Source: Panorpa germanica (Eukaryota; Arthropoda; Insecta; Mecoptera; Panorpidae). From it: DNA of 64,000 nucleotides. The notes beneath the pieces were generated by a model. It was not told the origin of the DNA. It worked only from the letters and a program-made list of their open reading frames with translations, and made no database searches. Shown here piece by piece: positions 52,483 through 64,000 of the stretch. The translations under genes and the position numbers were made by a program. The stretch covers positions 13,029,730 through 13,093,729 of the forward strand of contig OY783222.1 in NCBI GenBank assembly GCA_963678705.1. Reading direction: 5' to 3'. Every line of letters starts with the position of its first letter. Position 1 is the stretch's first letter.

Positions 52483-53107
52483 AATGGGCTTGTGTCCTCA
52501 TTTTTTAGTGGTCGATTTTTCAATTGTTGATTGAAATTGATGTTAATAAATGTATATTGGCGTGTCTATTTTTTTAAATATCAAAATATTGACGGAGATA
52601 TAGCAATTACAAATTTGAATTGTAGTTTCAGCGCTAGAAATGGTCGGCCATATTTGTATGACGTGAAATGCATTTTAACGTCAGTTATTTGTTGAGCAGG
52701 TGTGGTAATGTTTTGTAGCTGTCAAATAATCAAGTCAAATCAAAGAATAATACGTTTTTATTTAATTTAACCCTGCTAAGGCAGACATAATATTGGAATT
52801 TTATTGTTCCTTGAAATAACTGTAAATAATATTTGATATTTTGATATATAAATACATATAGCAGAGATTTATGAGCTGTAAGGTTGGTAACCTTACAAAA
52901 TGATTTTGATGTTACGTGCATTTGGAATGTGTACAACGTTGAATCCCTTTAATAATTAAAGAGACAAAATGACTTTTTTAATTGTTAATATCTCCTAACA
53001 TGTAAGAAGTTATTAAAAAATAATTAACCTTTTGAAATTCTAGGAACCCACTTTATCAATATATAGTACACTTTTATAGAAATTAAGACATGGGACACAA
53101 GCCCATT
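52483..53107. mobile_element. GGGCTTGTGTCC inverted-repeat element, copy 4 (625 bp, best ends)
   Basis: Perfect 15-bp inverted ends: AATGGGCTTGTGTCC and GGACACAAGCCCATT. No coding potential. Shorter relics of the same end occur at about 1-45, 3117-3168, 44520-44620 (inverted) and 52210-52265 (inverted). A target duplication is not clear, so the superfamily is left open. Confidence 0.85.
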
Positions 53108-53644
53108 CTAAGAAGTACTGAACGTACACGGTTATGCGTGTGATTATCAAACTGTCGTGTGTGTTATTTTAAAGGAGTTAGTCTTATATGCACGAGAAAA
53201 TAAGAATTAGTCTCTTAAAAATGAAAATTCAGACAAACTGGTGAGAATTTTTATGATTAGATACTGTTAAATAGTTATTCTATATTCCATTGCCACTACT
53301 TGAATTTTCTTCATGCAATTTAATGATTAACGTAATAATAATTATTTATTATAAGTTTTCCCCGACGTCACTGATGTCTTCATCAGTTCATGGAAATCAA
53401 ACCGAAAAATGTTACAATATCGTCATCATTATTTCAAGAAGAGGAAATTTCACTTAAAAGAAAGTTGGTAAGATATGAAGGTAATCAGAAAAGGAAAGGA
53501 GAAATAGATTGCGTGATTCGGGTAAGGAATACGTAAATTCAAAATGGAAGACATCGCTAAATGAAGACCTGATGTTTAAAGCTTATGTTTTTTTATGTTG
53601 AATATTGAACAACATATTTTATTAAGAATATTATTTTATTAAGA

Positions 53645-53865
53645 GATGAATATTGAGCAGCTCTTAAAAGGGGGCAAGGAAGGGAACAGATGGATGGCAG
53701 AAATAATTAGAAGAAAGAAGGCTGAAGCTTTTTAAATCTTTCTAAGGCAGAAGAATGTAATGCCGAAAGTGAAGAAAGAACTAGGAAAGAGAAGAAATGG
53801 CATAGTAGAAACAGGAGGGACAGTAGCAGGAGGAACGAAGAAGCAGTAGCAGTTTTCTTTTTATT
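53645..53865 (+). repeat. Purine-rich LINE-tail repeat, copy 8
   Basis: GAGCAGCTCTTAAAAGGGGG and GGCAGAAATAATTAGAAG match the 40-kb copy closely; together they read EQLLKGGKE and WMAEIIRRKK(A) in one frame. Confidence 0.45.
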
Positions 53866-54113
53866 TTTATAAGGAATTTAATATATATATTTTTTTTTTC
53901 GTTTGAAAAAAATGAAATGTTTAAATTTAATAAGGATCAAAATTGAATTAAGCACAATGACATGTATATAAATGAGTTAAGGCACAAGAATGTGGTACCA
54001 AATGGCAAAAACATTAAAAATAAAATAATAATAATAATATTTTATTAACTTAGTGCTAAAGGGGTGTAAGTAACTTAGTAGAAAGCAAAAGTGTGTAGGT
54101 GCAGATGGGCTAT

Positions 54114-54536
54114 CAGGCCCGGATTTGAGGCGGGGCTACTGACTCGGTGCCTCCATAAGAGAGGGGTCCCCACAATAGATATAAAATAAATATCTAAATT
54201 TCGACGGGTCAGCAACTTTTCCGTTTTTTTTCCAGTACTTTACAGTACTTTTCCCTACCTAGTTTTGAAAATGATTTACTCCGGGAGTTAGATTTCAGCG
54301 AAATCATCAACGACTTTTCTCGTCAAAAAAAAAGAACGCAAAGTTCCATTCGTTAACGCGGTAATTTAGTTTTTAATAAATTTTATTCGACTTAAACTAA
54401 TTACTACATTCTTTGTTGAAATAATTTTATTTATTGGCAATACATTTTTGAAAGACTTGACGGAAAAAAATTGTTCCTTTTATTCGGAAAATAATTTGGG
54501 GCCTCCACTCCTTCAAGACCTCTAAATTCGGCCCTG
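54114..54536. mobile_element. hAT-like short element with 8-bp target duplication, 423 bp
   Basis: The ends are CAGGCCCGGATTTGAGG and the inverse of CCTCTAAATTCGGCCCTG. The flanks TGGGCTAT (left) and TTGGCTAT (right) match at 7 of 8 bases. CAGGGCC-type tips with an 8-bp duplication are typical of hAT elements. No transposase. A stray similar end (GACCGGCCCTG) is at about 32842. Confidence 0.75.
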
Positions 54537-54754
54537 TTGGCTATTATAAAAAGAGTTAATGTTCCAAAGTTAATTAATTAAATTACTTCATATTACTATT
54601 ACAAATTAAGACGTATATATAGATGTCAGTTGTAATAAAGAAATTGTTATAAATGCCATCTAGAATTTTCTATACAATCTTAACTTTAAACTCGTTTTCT
54701 GAAGAATCTCTTTGCTTCTAGGTGCCTGATTTAAGGTTCTGGTACTAGGCTGAA

Positions 54755-54889
54755 TATGAACCTTGCAATTAGCTTGTGGCAAACTACCAAATGTATGCCT
54801 TGTGCTGCAAAACATTTTCTTTATGAACCTTAGAATTAGCTTGTGTCAATAACTAGTAAAGGTGAACCTTACATTGCAAAACAATTTCC
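54755..54889 (+). repeat. Two tandem copies of a 67-bp sequence upstream of gene E
   Basis: TATGAACCTT begins both copies (54755 and 54822). Shared blocks include AATTAGCTTGTG and the GCAAAACA run. The copies have diverged. They lie about 0.5 kb upstream of the gene E TATA box, so they could be part of its control region, but no known site was recognised. Confidence 0.5.
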
Positions 54890-55324
54890 TAACACAAGCC
54901 GATATTTTAATTTCTGTTATCTGCATATAGGTGTAGGTGTCATCGCGCGTCCCTGACTACAATATTATGTATAATCATCTTGTCTTAATATAAAAATATC
55001 TTACAAGGTCTATCTTATGAGAATATGTGCTAAAACTAAAAAAGTAGTGTTCAAATCTGTTGGCCTCGCTAAACCATCTAAATCGAGCACCACAATTGAT
55101 AAGATATTTTCGTGCCATGCAAAAATACACCTAACAGTTTTGATTTAACATATAACAAATTTTAAACATATTTCTAAAAATATACAAGTATTTTAATTAA
55201 CATTATAAAACAATAGATGTTGTGCAAGTTGGTACCAAGGTTATTTATAAATTACAACTTTTCAGTATGCAATAATATTTTCATGTTTTGTTCTAATTGA
55301 TAAGTTTGTTATTTATAAGTATGT

Positions 55325-55332
55325 TATAAAAG
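55325..55332 (+). promoter_or_regulatory. TATA box of gene E
   Basis: TATAAAAG lies 64 bp before the ATG. A start about 30 bp downstream leaves a short 5'UTR of roughly 35 bases. Confidence 0.6.
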
Positions 55333-55388
55333 AACCGATCGCAAATTAGTTATTTAATTAGTTTGTTTCAACGTATCGAACTATCAAC

Positions 55389-58300
55389 ATGTGGCTTCCA
55401 GTAACGCAACTTCTTCTGTTCGTCGCAACGGTAAGTTTTTCCAAATTTGGGTTTATTTATTTGAATTCAAAATTGTACATACATATAATAAAATAAACAT
55501 ACTACTGGGACGTTGACATATGCGATAATTCATTTAATATTATTAAAAATCTATTAATTCATTTAAATTTCGTCTACAATACCTCCTGCTAAACAAAAAA
55601 TATGGAAGTCATGTTACATTCATGCAATATTTACTGTGGCGATTGTTTTTTTATAATAAAAATAATGAAAAACGATATTTAAAATTTTTAGGATTATTAT
55701 TACACTAATTCTACATACAAATCTTTTTTTAAATTTAAAAATATTGTTAAATATGTTAAAAATGGCGCTGAAGTAAACCCCGCCAAAAACTTGTACCTGG
55801 ACGGTATTGCCGATTTTGGGTCTTCTATTTATCTGAAAAATAAAAACTAATAAAATTATTAATTAGTATGGGTACAGTTATGGTCGGACCTTGAGAAAAA
55901 AAAATTGAAAATTGACAAAATGGCGCGCTTTTGAAATTGAAATTCTAAAAACCGGGTTTTTTTACCAGATATTTAATGAAAAGAATACGAAATTATTGAA
56001 ATTAGAAAATGATTCTAGTTTCAACGATAACTATTGATGTTGTGAATAACATATTAAAGTTTCAGAGAATTCGGTTGAATAGTTTTTTTCTTCTACAACA
56101 CCATGTCGAAAAAAGTATTTTTAAGATAAATCAGATTAAAGTTTTAAGTATGCTATGACTATATGACTATTGATATATGCTAAAACGGCTGTAGAAGTAG
56201 AACTACGGCAGTATATTCTTAAAAGACTATCATTTCGAATTATCAAAAAAGAAATCTATTTGTTCAAAATTCTACACCACCGCATTAAGTAAAGTTTAGT
56301 TATACTTCATCTAAAGGGGGCTTAAACCCCTAAAAAACACTACCCAGTTATATATTTAAATTAGATATTTTAAATTTAAGTATCATTCCAACTCACTGTT
56401 TTAATTTTGTATTTAATTCAAATCGTAGAGTATTTTTAATTTAGAATTTAATTTACGTTTTAATGTTTCTAAATTAAAAATACTAAATTTAAAGAAACAA
56501 TATTATATTATAACCTCCAAAATGTGCCAATCTGTCGAGTTTAATATCACTTTGTCAAAAATAAAGGTATAAAAACAATTTGTATTACTAAATGTTATTA
56601 AAAATAGTAATTATAATTATTCACATTCAATTTTGTCAAACTGTCAAAATTTATATTACTAACGACGCATGCGCATTAACTAAATTAAATAAATTCAAAT
56701 TAAAACACACCTACCTCCTTAAGAAAAAATAATTAAAATTAAAAATATCCAACTTCAGATAATTTCATTCATCTTATTCAGAGTCCGAGGAGTAAATGTA
56801 CCCTTTTGCGCATTAATATACTCATAAAGCTAAAGGATACTTTGTAAACAATTTTACGTACATTTTTATTTACCCCATTAATCGTTCATTTACATTGTCA
56901 TGAAACTTTTTAAGGTTAATAAAATCTTAAAAACACGTTTATGATAGGCTACCCTATCAATGATTGAAGGCTGTTAAATTAGCTATAAAATGAGATCAAT
57001 TTTAGATTAAACATTACTAGGTGTTCTTTAAGTAAAATATTATTTGAATGTAATCCAAACATTCATATTTTGTATTTAGCGGGATTGAATTTTGATTGAA
57101 AATTAAAGTTGAACTGACATTGTGTTATTTTTATTTTAGATACAAACTCAAGAGATTTTTCCAACCCTTTATGGGAAGGACCTGGAGCAAGTCGCAACGC
57201 AACACGACGAACCAAATTTCCCTCCCTACAATTACAACCCCGGCTCTAGCAGCGCTTCAGAATCGACAGAAAATGCAGAAAACACAGACCTCAGTGATAT
57301 CAGTGATTTCTTTGAAGTAATAAAACAACTACTTGCTCCAACTATTGATTTAGCACAAGCAATTCCATTGGTAAACAACAATAATGCCAACAATAACAAT
57401 CCGTTAGAAGTTAACCATCAGTTAACCACAGATGTCACGCAAGAAAGATATGACAACCTTCCTCAAATGGGAGTAAAGGAATATTACGAGTATATGCTGA
57501 AACGCTACCAAAAAGAAAAACTGAACCAAGATTTCAATGATTACTTCTTAAAAATGTCTGACCTTCGGGAAAACGCTCAGGAATTTCTAAACTTGTTGAT
57601 AACAAGTAAGGAAATCTTCTCAGAATTGATTAAAAAAGATCCTACATTTGTTGAACATATTAATGCACTGTCGCAGCCGCAGAAGATTGCACCAACAGCA
57701 GATGGTGGTGAAGGCAATGTAAATACAGTTAACAGCCATGAATTGTTGGGAAATATTGGGTATTACGAGATCCAAGATATAATAAACTCCTTGGATATGC
57801 TGGCATCAATATGCTATTCACATATCACCAAAACGGAAGAAACCCAATCCGTTTATTCAACAGACGAAGAAGAACTTAAGGAAAAAATAAAACAACTGAG
57901 TTACGTACAAGGAAATTATGAAGTAATTAAAAATAAATTGAGTGTCTACCAAACATATCTGTACGACAACTTTATAAAGCATTTACAAAATTTCTATTCG
58001 AATACAAACGACCATCTTGAACGAGTAAGAAAGGAAGATAAACAAACCATCAAACATATTGCTAATAAAGAAATTAAAGCGAAGTTATTGCTGGTGTTAC
58101 AGTCTCCAGAATTGCGTCAGCAAATAAGAGATGCAGTTGACAGAAATTTCCAAGGAAGAACTGAAGAAAAGCTTGGAACAATACATAGAAGTGTAGACAC
58201 ACAACTTCTGACCGCTCCAACGTATTATGATGAGGTTTCCGCAAAGGAAAACGATGAAGAAACATCATTCGAAATTGATGATGATGTTGACAACGATACA

Positions 58301-59119
58301 ATTGATGTAGAAGTGATTGAAAAGCGTGTGAAAGAATCATCTGGTGTCAAAAACGAATTTACTGACGAAAATTTGAAAACTCAAGTGGAAATTGTTGATT
58401 TCCAAAACAAAGATACAGAATTTAGTAATGATCAAAAATTATCACAACTATTTCAACAACTTTTAAAAACAGAAAAATTATCAGATAAAAGTGAAGAAGG
58501 TATTGAAACGGTTGCAAAATCAATTGCAGTTGATACAAAGGGACCATTATATAAAGAGATTTATGATAAAGTAATAAGTAAATATAATTTTTATAAGAAG
58601 CTTGGGTTATTAGTTCAAAAATATATTCTCAAAATAGTTGATATAATTCTTAAAAGGGATGATCATAAACCTAGTAATTCACAAGAATTGAACGAAGTTG
58701 AAGAAGCTGAAGTATTATACAGATATAACTTCTTCAGAATAATTATAAAACTTATTGAAAGACACTATATAGACATGCTGGAAACTATTTTGGAGAATAA
58801 GAATAATGAAAAATCGGTTGTCATTGAAAATCAGGCTAAACTAATGAAAGAAGAAGAAGTTTTAGATAAATATGACTTCTATAAAAAGTTTAAAAATGAA
58901 ATTGAACACCGCGAGTTAAATGGAAGTATTAAAGACGCCGATGAAGATGAGAAGGAGGAAATATCGTACTCAGAAATCATCTCGAAACTTGATGAGAACG
59001 CCATTAACAGACTTTCAGAAGACATTGCGGATATTGACCATCCAACTGTACAACGGATGCTAAGAAATACTATTTCTCTCCTAAAAGGGCAAGGTAAGGA
59101 AAACGCGGAGAAAGTTTGA
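55389..59119 (+). CDS. Gene E: 673-residue secreted helical repeat protein (2 exons)
   Basis: Exons are 55389-55430 and 57140-59119. Exon 1 encodes MWLPVTQLLLFVAT and ends ACG|GTAAGT; exon 2 follows TTTTATTTTAG in phase 0 with IQTQEIFPTLYGKD. Residues 1-17 form a signal peptide. Then come a Ser/Asn-rich linker (NNNNANNNN near residue 92) and a long, charged, mostly helical body. An acidic segment near residues 370-400 (NDEETSFEIDDDVDNDTIDV) divides it. In the C-terminal part three related segments recur: YNFYKKLGLLVQKYILKI, YNFFRIIIKLIERHYIDML and YDFYKKFKNEIEHREL, each preceded by a YDK, LYR or LDK step. There are few Cys and no membrane segment after the signal. The family is not recognised. 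It may be a silk-, venom- or storage-like secreted protein, but nothing decides. Confidence 0.82.
56386..56720. repeat. Interspersed repeat (GGGAATATGCG family), fragment in gene E intron
   Basis: It shares CCAACTCACTGTTTTAATTT, TATTATAACCTCCAAAATGTG and ACGACGCATGCGCATTAACT with 8982-9410, but has lost the central GGGAATATGCG part. Confidence 0.6.
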
Positions 59120-59293
59120 AGGTAATAAGTTTACAATTATAAACAAATGCTTTTCTAATTTTAAATATTGTTTTAAATGTACTACAATTTAGTTTGAAAA
59201 TGTATCAATATTATACAATACTAGAGGAGAATATAATATTATCAGGAGAATTGGAGTTTTATTTTGCACCTCTCTATTTTACATATTTCCCTG

Positions 59294-59652
59294 TGTTAAG
59301 GATCTGATAACTTGCTCGATCAACATGCTTGATCGATTATGTGTGCGATGAGCATGGGCGTTTGTCCGCTCGGCTCGAAGAGCAGCTTACTCACTGCCAA
59401 CACTTGGCGAGCGCCAACATATATGTACTGTATTGACAGTTCAACTCAACTCAACCAAAACTCAGCGTTTTTTTTTAACGTCGGCCTATTCCGATTCTAG
59501 GTCCTATCACTTCTAAGACTTTCTACTATTTTGGCAGCATTCATGGTGTGGTGCCATTCTCTCGCCCACTATGTAGTGTCTCTAACTTTTATTATTCTGT
59601 ACTAATTGACTGTGAATTTATTAATAATAATATTTGGCGACCACAACGCGAC
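59294..59652 (+). mobile_element. Possible LTR retrotransposon fossil (LTR plus primer-site-like sequence)
   Basis: It begins TGTTAAGG, is more GC-rich than its surroundings, and ends in an A/T run followed at once by TGGCGACCACAACGCG, which looks like a primer-binding site. The LTR would be about 340 bp. No second LTR or coding part is visible, so it is a broken remnant at best. Confidence 0.3.
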
Positions 59653-59659
59653 TATAATC

Positions 59660-61850
59660 TTTTTGTAAACCCAATTGGGACCCAACCAGATTATCCCAGT
59701 ATGATCTCTATGTGAATGTAACGCAAAACCCTAAAGGGTTCTTACCGGATAATTTCAGATAGCAATCTCAGCATAGCATTCCAATCAAGCAATCTCAGTA
59801 AAGAAAATAGTTTCCCGAATTCATATTCAATGATTTCGAAACTTTGCTCATTTATCATTAGTAGAGATGTAATTTCAGTCAAAAAAAAATCTGTTACGGT
59901 GCAGTATTATCTAGTCTTACAAACATCATCTCCGATTGTTAAATCCAATTATCAGTTTATCCCCACCACTTTAACTAATTAGTTTAAACTGCGTTCTTCA
60001 AATTCTTAAACATTTTTTTCTTTTAATTAATTTTTAAATTTATGCAATAATAATTATGATAATAGTAAAAATATATGTTTTTATGTTCATTACTTTATTA
60101 ATTTTTACAATGAGTTATCTCAATGACTTCCCAGACAGAGCCAATGAGGCAAATCTAATATTACTCTATTAATTTTGACGTTGGGTTATGCTGGTCTCCG
60201 TTGAGTCCAGATTGGGATTGGCTTACCACATTGGCCTGCCACATTCAGACCCAATTAAGTCCAGACATATGTTAAAGGCAATCGCTTGAAATTTCTAGTC
60301 GCGAGAACAATCGTTATTTAATATAAATTATTGTATTTAATATAATTAATTTTATTTCTTTATATTCCACAAGCTGAAACTTACATTTTAGGTTAAAATC
60401 ATAAATTAACTCCAAAACTTAATAAGTGGGAATAGGGCTTAACTCCCATTTCTATCCCCTGAGTTTTAATTTTAATTTTATGTTTTAAACTTAAATGTAA
60501 GTTTTAATAGAGAGATATAAACAAATGAAAATATAATTTTATTAAGGACAAAATTTTATTTTAAATTAGAGTAGTAATTAAATAAAGCATATTACTGACG
60601 AACGACGCATGATTTCAGACGCGAGAACTTACATTTAAGGACGTTTCCTTGAAAATCACTTTTCTTACGATATTCTTGAAAACTTTAATTATATAATTAA
60701 ATTAATTTACACGTAGAAATAGTTTCAATACCGCTTGCGGTATATTTTGAATATTAAAATTTCCATTTCTTACTTACGAGCCCAACACCTATGTTGTAAT
60801 GGGTGTTTTGTGGTGTAACTATGTGCATGACGTGCGCAATTGATACCAACTAATTAGCGTAAAATGTAGAAATTTTTGATATTGTTAATAAGTTAATGAG
60901 TTAAAAAATATAAACAATTTTTAGGAATAAAAATCAACAAGTATGAATCAAGGTACAGATTTGAAGTTACGGTCCAGTTAAACATTCGCACAATGTGATA
61001 CAGTGCGGGACTAAGTTGCATTGTGCTCTGTAATTGGAAAACATCCAAATACATTAAAATACTAAAACCCAACGTAAACAATCAGTGTAAGAATGCAACG
61101 TTGACAGATTCTAAAAACGACGCAATATAATTATTTTAAGCAGAGCACTGCACATCAACTATTTCTTTATAGCACACATATTGTATGGTATTGGTAGGGA
61201 ACTGGTATTAGTTGTAGAGCACAACATATTTGAGTAAAGCCGGCTGCAAAGGATGCGGTGAACGTTTGATTCAAATGCTTGCCTTTTTGATATTATTGAC
61301 ACTGACACTCTTAACAAAAAGTTTCAAGTAAATAAATAAACTTTCTAGAATAAAACCTTCCTTTGTTGGACGATTCGTGCATGACATGTGAATCAAGTTT
61401 GTGGTGGGGGTAGAAAAATCCCTTTTGACACACGACATTGGACACACTTACTTCCAGCATCGACCACACAATGCATCCAACCATCAAGCGTCTAGCGGAA
61501 GATGTTCGTATTATCGTTTGTCGCCGGCTTAAGTATTGGACCTTCTAATGTTGACACAAATCATAAATTAACAGATGAGACCATAACCTAATTCCGTAAA
61601 TGTCCAATAATTTAATTTGTCCTAATTTAGGTAAAGTGATGACACAATCTGTTGATGAATTCCTCACGTTCTCTGGCTTGTTGCATCACCCAAAGGGACC
61701 AATTGTTGACAACATAACCAACGCTAAATAATTTGCCCTTCGTAATTTCGATACATGTAGGTACTTTAAATCTAATTATAGTTCTAGCGGACCGTAATTT
61801 CTTATAAATAGATTTTTATACTATTAAGATGTGAAAAGTGTTATGCTGAG
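59660..61850. other. Gene-poor interval 3' of gene E
   Basis: AT-rich with patches of higher GC (60180-60300, 61200-61540). A phrase at 61300 (GATATTATTGACACTGACAC) recurs at 62274, so repeats are present, but no family or gene was recognised. Confidence 0.45.
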
Positions 61851-61852
61851 GT

Positions 61853-62938
61853 CATTGGCGTAGCTGTAAATATTGGGCCCTTCTATGCAAGCACTCTTGT
61901 GACATGTTACATACATGTCAATTCAATAATGAATTTAACATGAGAACAAGCAAATCAGAAAAATTACTCTGGTCCGGGGAGCTAACCCATACACAGACAC
62001 AGCAGTCAGCTTTCAGGTTTCAATGCTCTCGCTCACTTTGTTATCCAAAAACTAATAAAATAATTAGTAGTTGAAATTAATAAAATAAACTATAAATATA
62101 AGACATTTTATTAGAAATTGTAAATTTTTAACCAAACTTATGTGTTGTTTCTGAAATCAAAGACTTTTATTTTAGTAATTTACATACACATTATAATAAT
62201 TACACTGTTTAACCTATGATTTAGGTGGAACGAATGTTTGATCCGAATGATTTACTTATTTTATTAATTTGTTGATATTATTGGCACTGACACTGTTAGA
62301 TACACATTATAATAATTACACTGTTCAACTTAAAACACACTATCTTACCTGAAATCGACAAAAAACGACATTTAAAGTTTATTATCTAAATTGTTAATTC
62401 CTTTTTATCTAATTTTATAATAACTTAAAATTATGCACAGTGAGTTCGGTCAGCTCTAAATATCAATTGTGTTGGCCGTTATTCCTTACAACGTCACCTG
62501 TGGTATATGAGTATATGGTCACTGTTCTACCGACAGACAAGCTTTGTACCAACTTACTTTGTTAGAGTTGGACTAGGCAGTTTCTCGTTGCACTACACAC
62601 AGTACAATGAAACTATATGAAGCTATAACTAATAAATACCGTTAGCTCACCTGACCAGAATGCAATTGTAATATCTCTGGTCAGTGTTACCAACTATAGA
62701 AATATAATTTCTTTACATAAATATAATACATAGGATAAATTTATGTTTATGAAATTAAATCAGTTTTTTTTGTGTTTCAGGCTCTAGGCTGTATTCTATG
62801 TAGCCTATGATTAAAAGTAGCCCTGAATTATGTACTTTATCTCAGTTTATTTGTTCAAGTGCCCCCTCGCGCGGTGGGCCCTTGACTATTGCGTACCCTG
62901 GCACGAATCTTTCTCGAATGACTGTTGCTACGCCACTG
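61853..62938. mobile_element. Possible element with TGGCGTAGC inverted ends, ~1.1 kb
   Basis: CATTGGCGTAGC at the left and GCTACGCCACTG at the right are near-inverse, and both are followed inward by a GGGCCC step. CAGTGGCGTAGC tips are common on animal DNA transposons. No ORF supports it and the arms are short, so this is tentative. Confidence 0.4.
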
Positions 62939-63382
62939 CGTTGAGGCACAACACGTTAAAAAAGTCACGTACGCCTAAAATAATTCAGGTGACTACGTTA
63001 ATTATAGCTCATTATGTTTGTTTGTATAGTTAATTATTCTTTCGTTAATTAATACTCAATGTGGCTACAATCTCACAAATTATTAATACTCGTACAATAT
63101 TACCATGAAAATTAAGTTAATTTTATTTCTTTAACAATTATTTTTTTTATCAAATTCTTGCAAAAACGTTGGGACAATAAGTTTGTTATAGTTTAATGCC
63201 CATGGCGTTGGTTCTGCATTTTAAATGTCTTACTGAATCAATTACGATGGCTCATTCTTTTCACAAATATTTTCAATTTGATGTTGATCGTTACTTATTC
63301 TGATTTTGAATTACCAGTGTTCGTAAGTCAGATGAAACGACTACTTTTAATGAATGAACCTACAAAACTCATTTTTTGTCTA

Positions 63383-64000
63383 TTAAGGAGGTATAGGACG
63401 TTAACGTAAATGATGAAAACGTCGTGAAATTTGGAGGGTCGATACAAATAGTTAAAATACATGCTGTCTGAACATTTTATAGACTTAGGGTTCATAGTTT
63501 TCTTTTTCTACATGATTAAAAATAGTCATTTTCCATACAAATCATAATGTTTATCTCAATTTCACCACATAATATAACTTTTAAAAAATGGTGACACGGC
63601 TTTCAAAAACTAGGTGTATATAAAATAATCTTTTCTGTAACTATTGCAAAAAGAAAATTATCAAAAGGATACGAAAATATTTAAATAAAACCAGTAAGAA
63701 ACAGTAAGTGTAGGTTATAAGCCGGCAACGTTACAAATCCCAATTTGAGCGCGAAATTCAAAATCGGAATAAATATTTTATGAAATATAACAATTTATTG
63801 GTCAAAGAACCAAAGCACGCATGCGTCAACACACGTAAATTTGCAGCGTTGCAAAATTTATTATTCCTTTTTCAAAATATTTAATTTGAATTTAAATTGA
63901 ACTAATATAAATTTGATATTAATTATAGGTAATTTATCATTTATTTAACTATTATATGCATACAAAATTATTTTAACAAGCCAAAAGTTGTTTAATAGGG
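63383..64000. mobile_element. Second copy of the TTAA-ended element, cut by the window end
   Basis: From TTAAGGAGGTATAGGACG onward it follows 2264-2900 closely, with substitutions and small gaps (for example GGAGGGTCGATACAAATAGT in both). The right end lies beyond the window. Confidence 0.75.

Noticed and set aside
58074-58340. 88-codon minus-strand frame
   Set aside because: Shadow of the long open frame of gene E.

Overview
This window looks like AT-rich nuclear DNA from an insect. The reasons are spliced genes with long introns and TATA boxes, many non-LTR retrotransposon fragments of the Jockey/R1 type, many short inverted-repeat DNA transposons, a DUF4817-type transposase remnant and a short (TTAGG)4 run. 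A beetle is possible, but the order cannot be settled from the sequence. There are no operons, CRISPR arrays or recognisable rRNA genes.

Genes. The clearest host genes form a dispersed cluster of four small secreted proteins: gene A (1217-5615, +), gene B (9794-11156, -), gene C (35900-36346 plus a 5' exon at 36858-~36996, -) and gene D (43451-45178, -). Each has a TATA box, a short first exon, a phase-0 or 5'UTR intron ending just before the main exon, a signal peptide, an acidic or polar pro-region, and a C-terminal core [FY]-x-P-[LI]-F-x-Y followed by basic runs. A and D share the core FRPLFxYRQQQ. B and C share PIFRYG, a basic cluster and the tail FPSP[IL]LSG. I do not recognise the family; the layout resembles peptide precursors. 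A fifth gene (55389-59119, +) encodes a 673-residue secreted helical protein with internal repeats, also unrecognised. The last two exons of another + strand gene lie at 39082-39361 and end in an acidic tail.

Mobile DNA. The main structure is a 17.5-kb foldback-like transposon at 12291-29835. It has inverted repeats of about 384 bp at its ends and a perfect 9-bp target duplication (ACTCTGATA). It carries a 15.4-kb satellite array built from a 499-bp dimer (267-bp and about 232-bp monomers). It lies between genes B and C.

The rest is littered with short inverted-repeat elements (at least six families, several in multiple copies), broken LINE fragments, and eight copies of a purine-rich LINE tail. 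From 59.2 kb to the end no gene was found, only transposon debris and a possible LTR fossil. One TTAA-ended element occurs near both ends of the window (2264-3026 and from 63383 onward).
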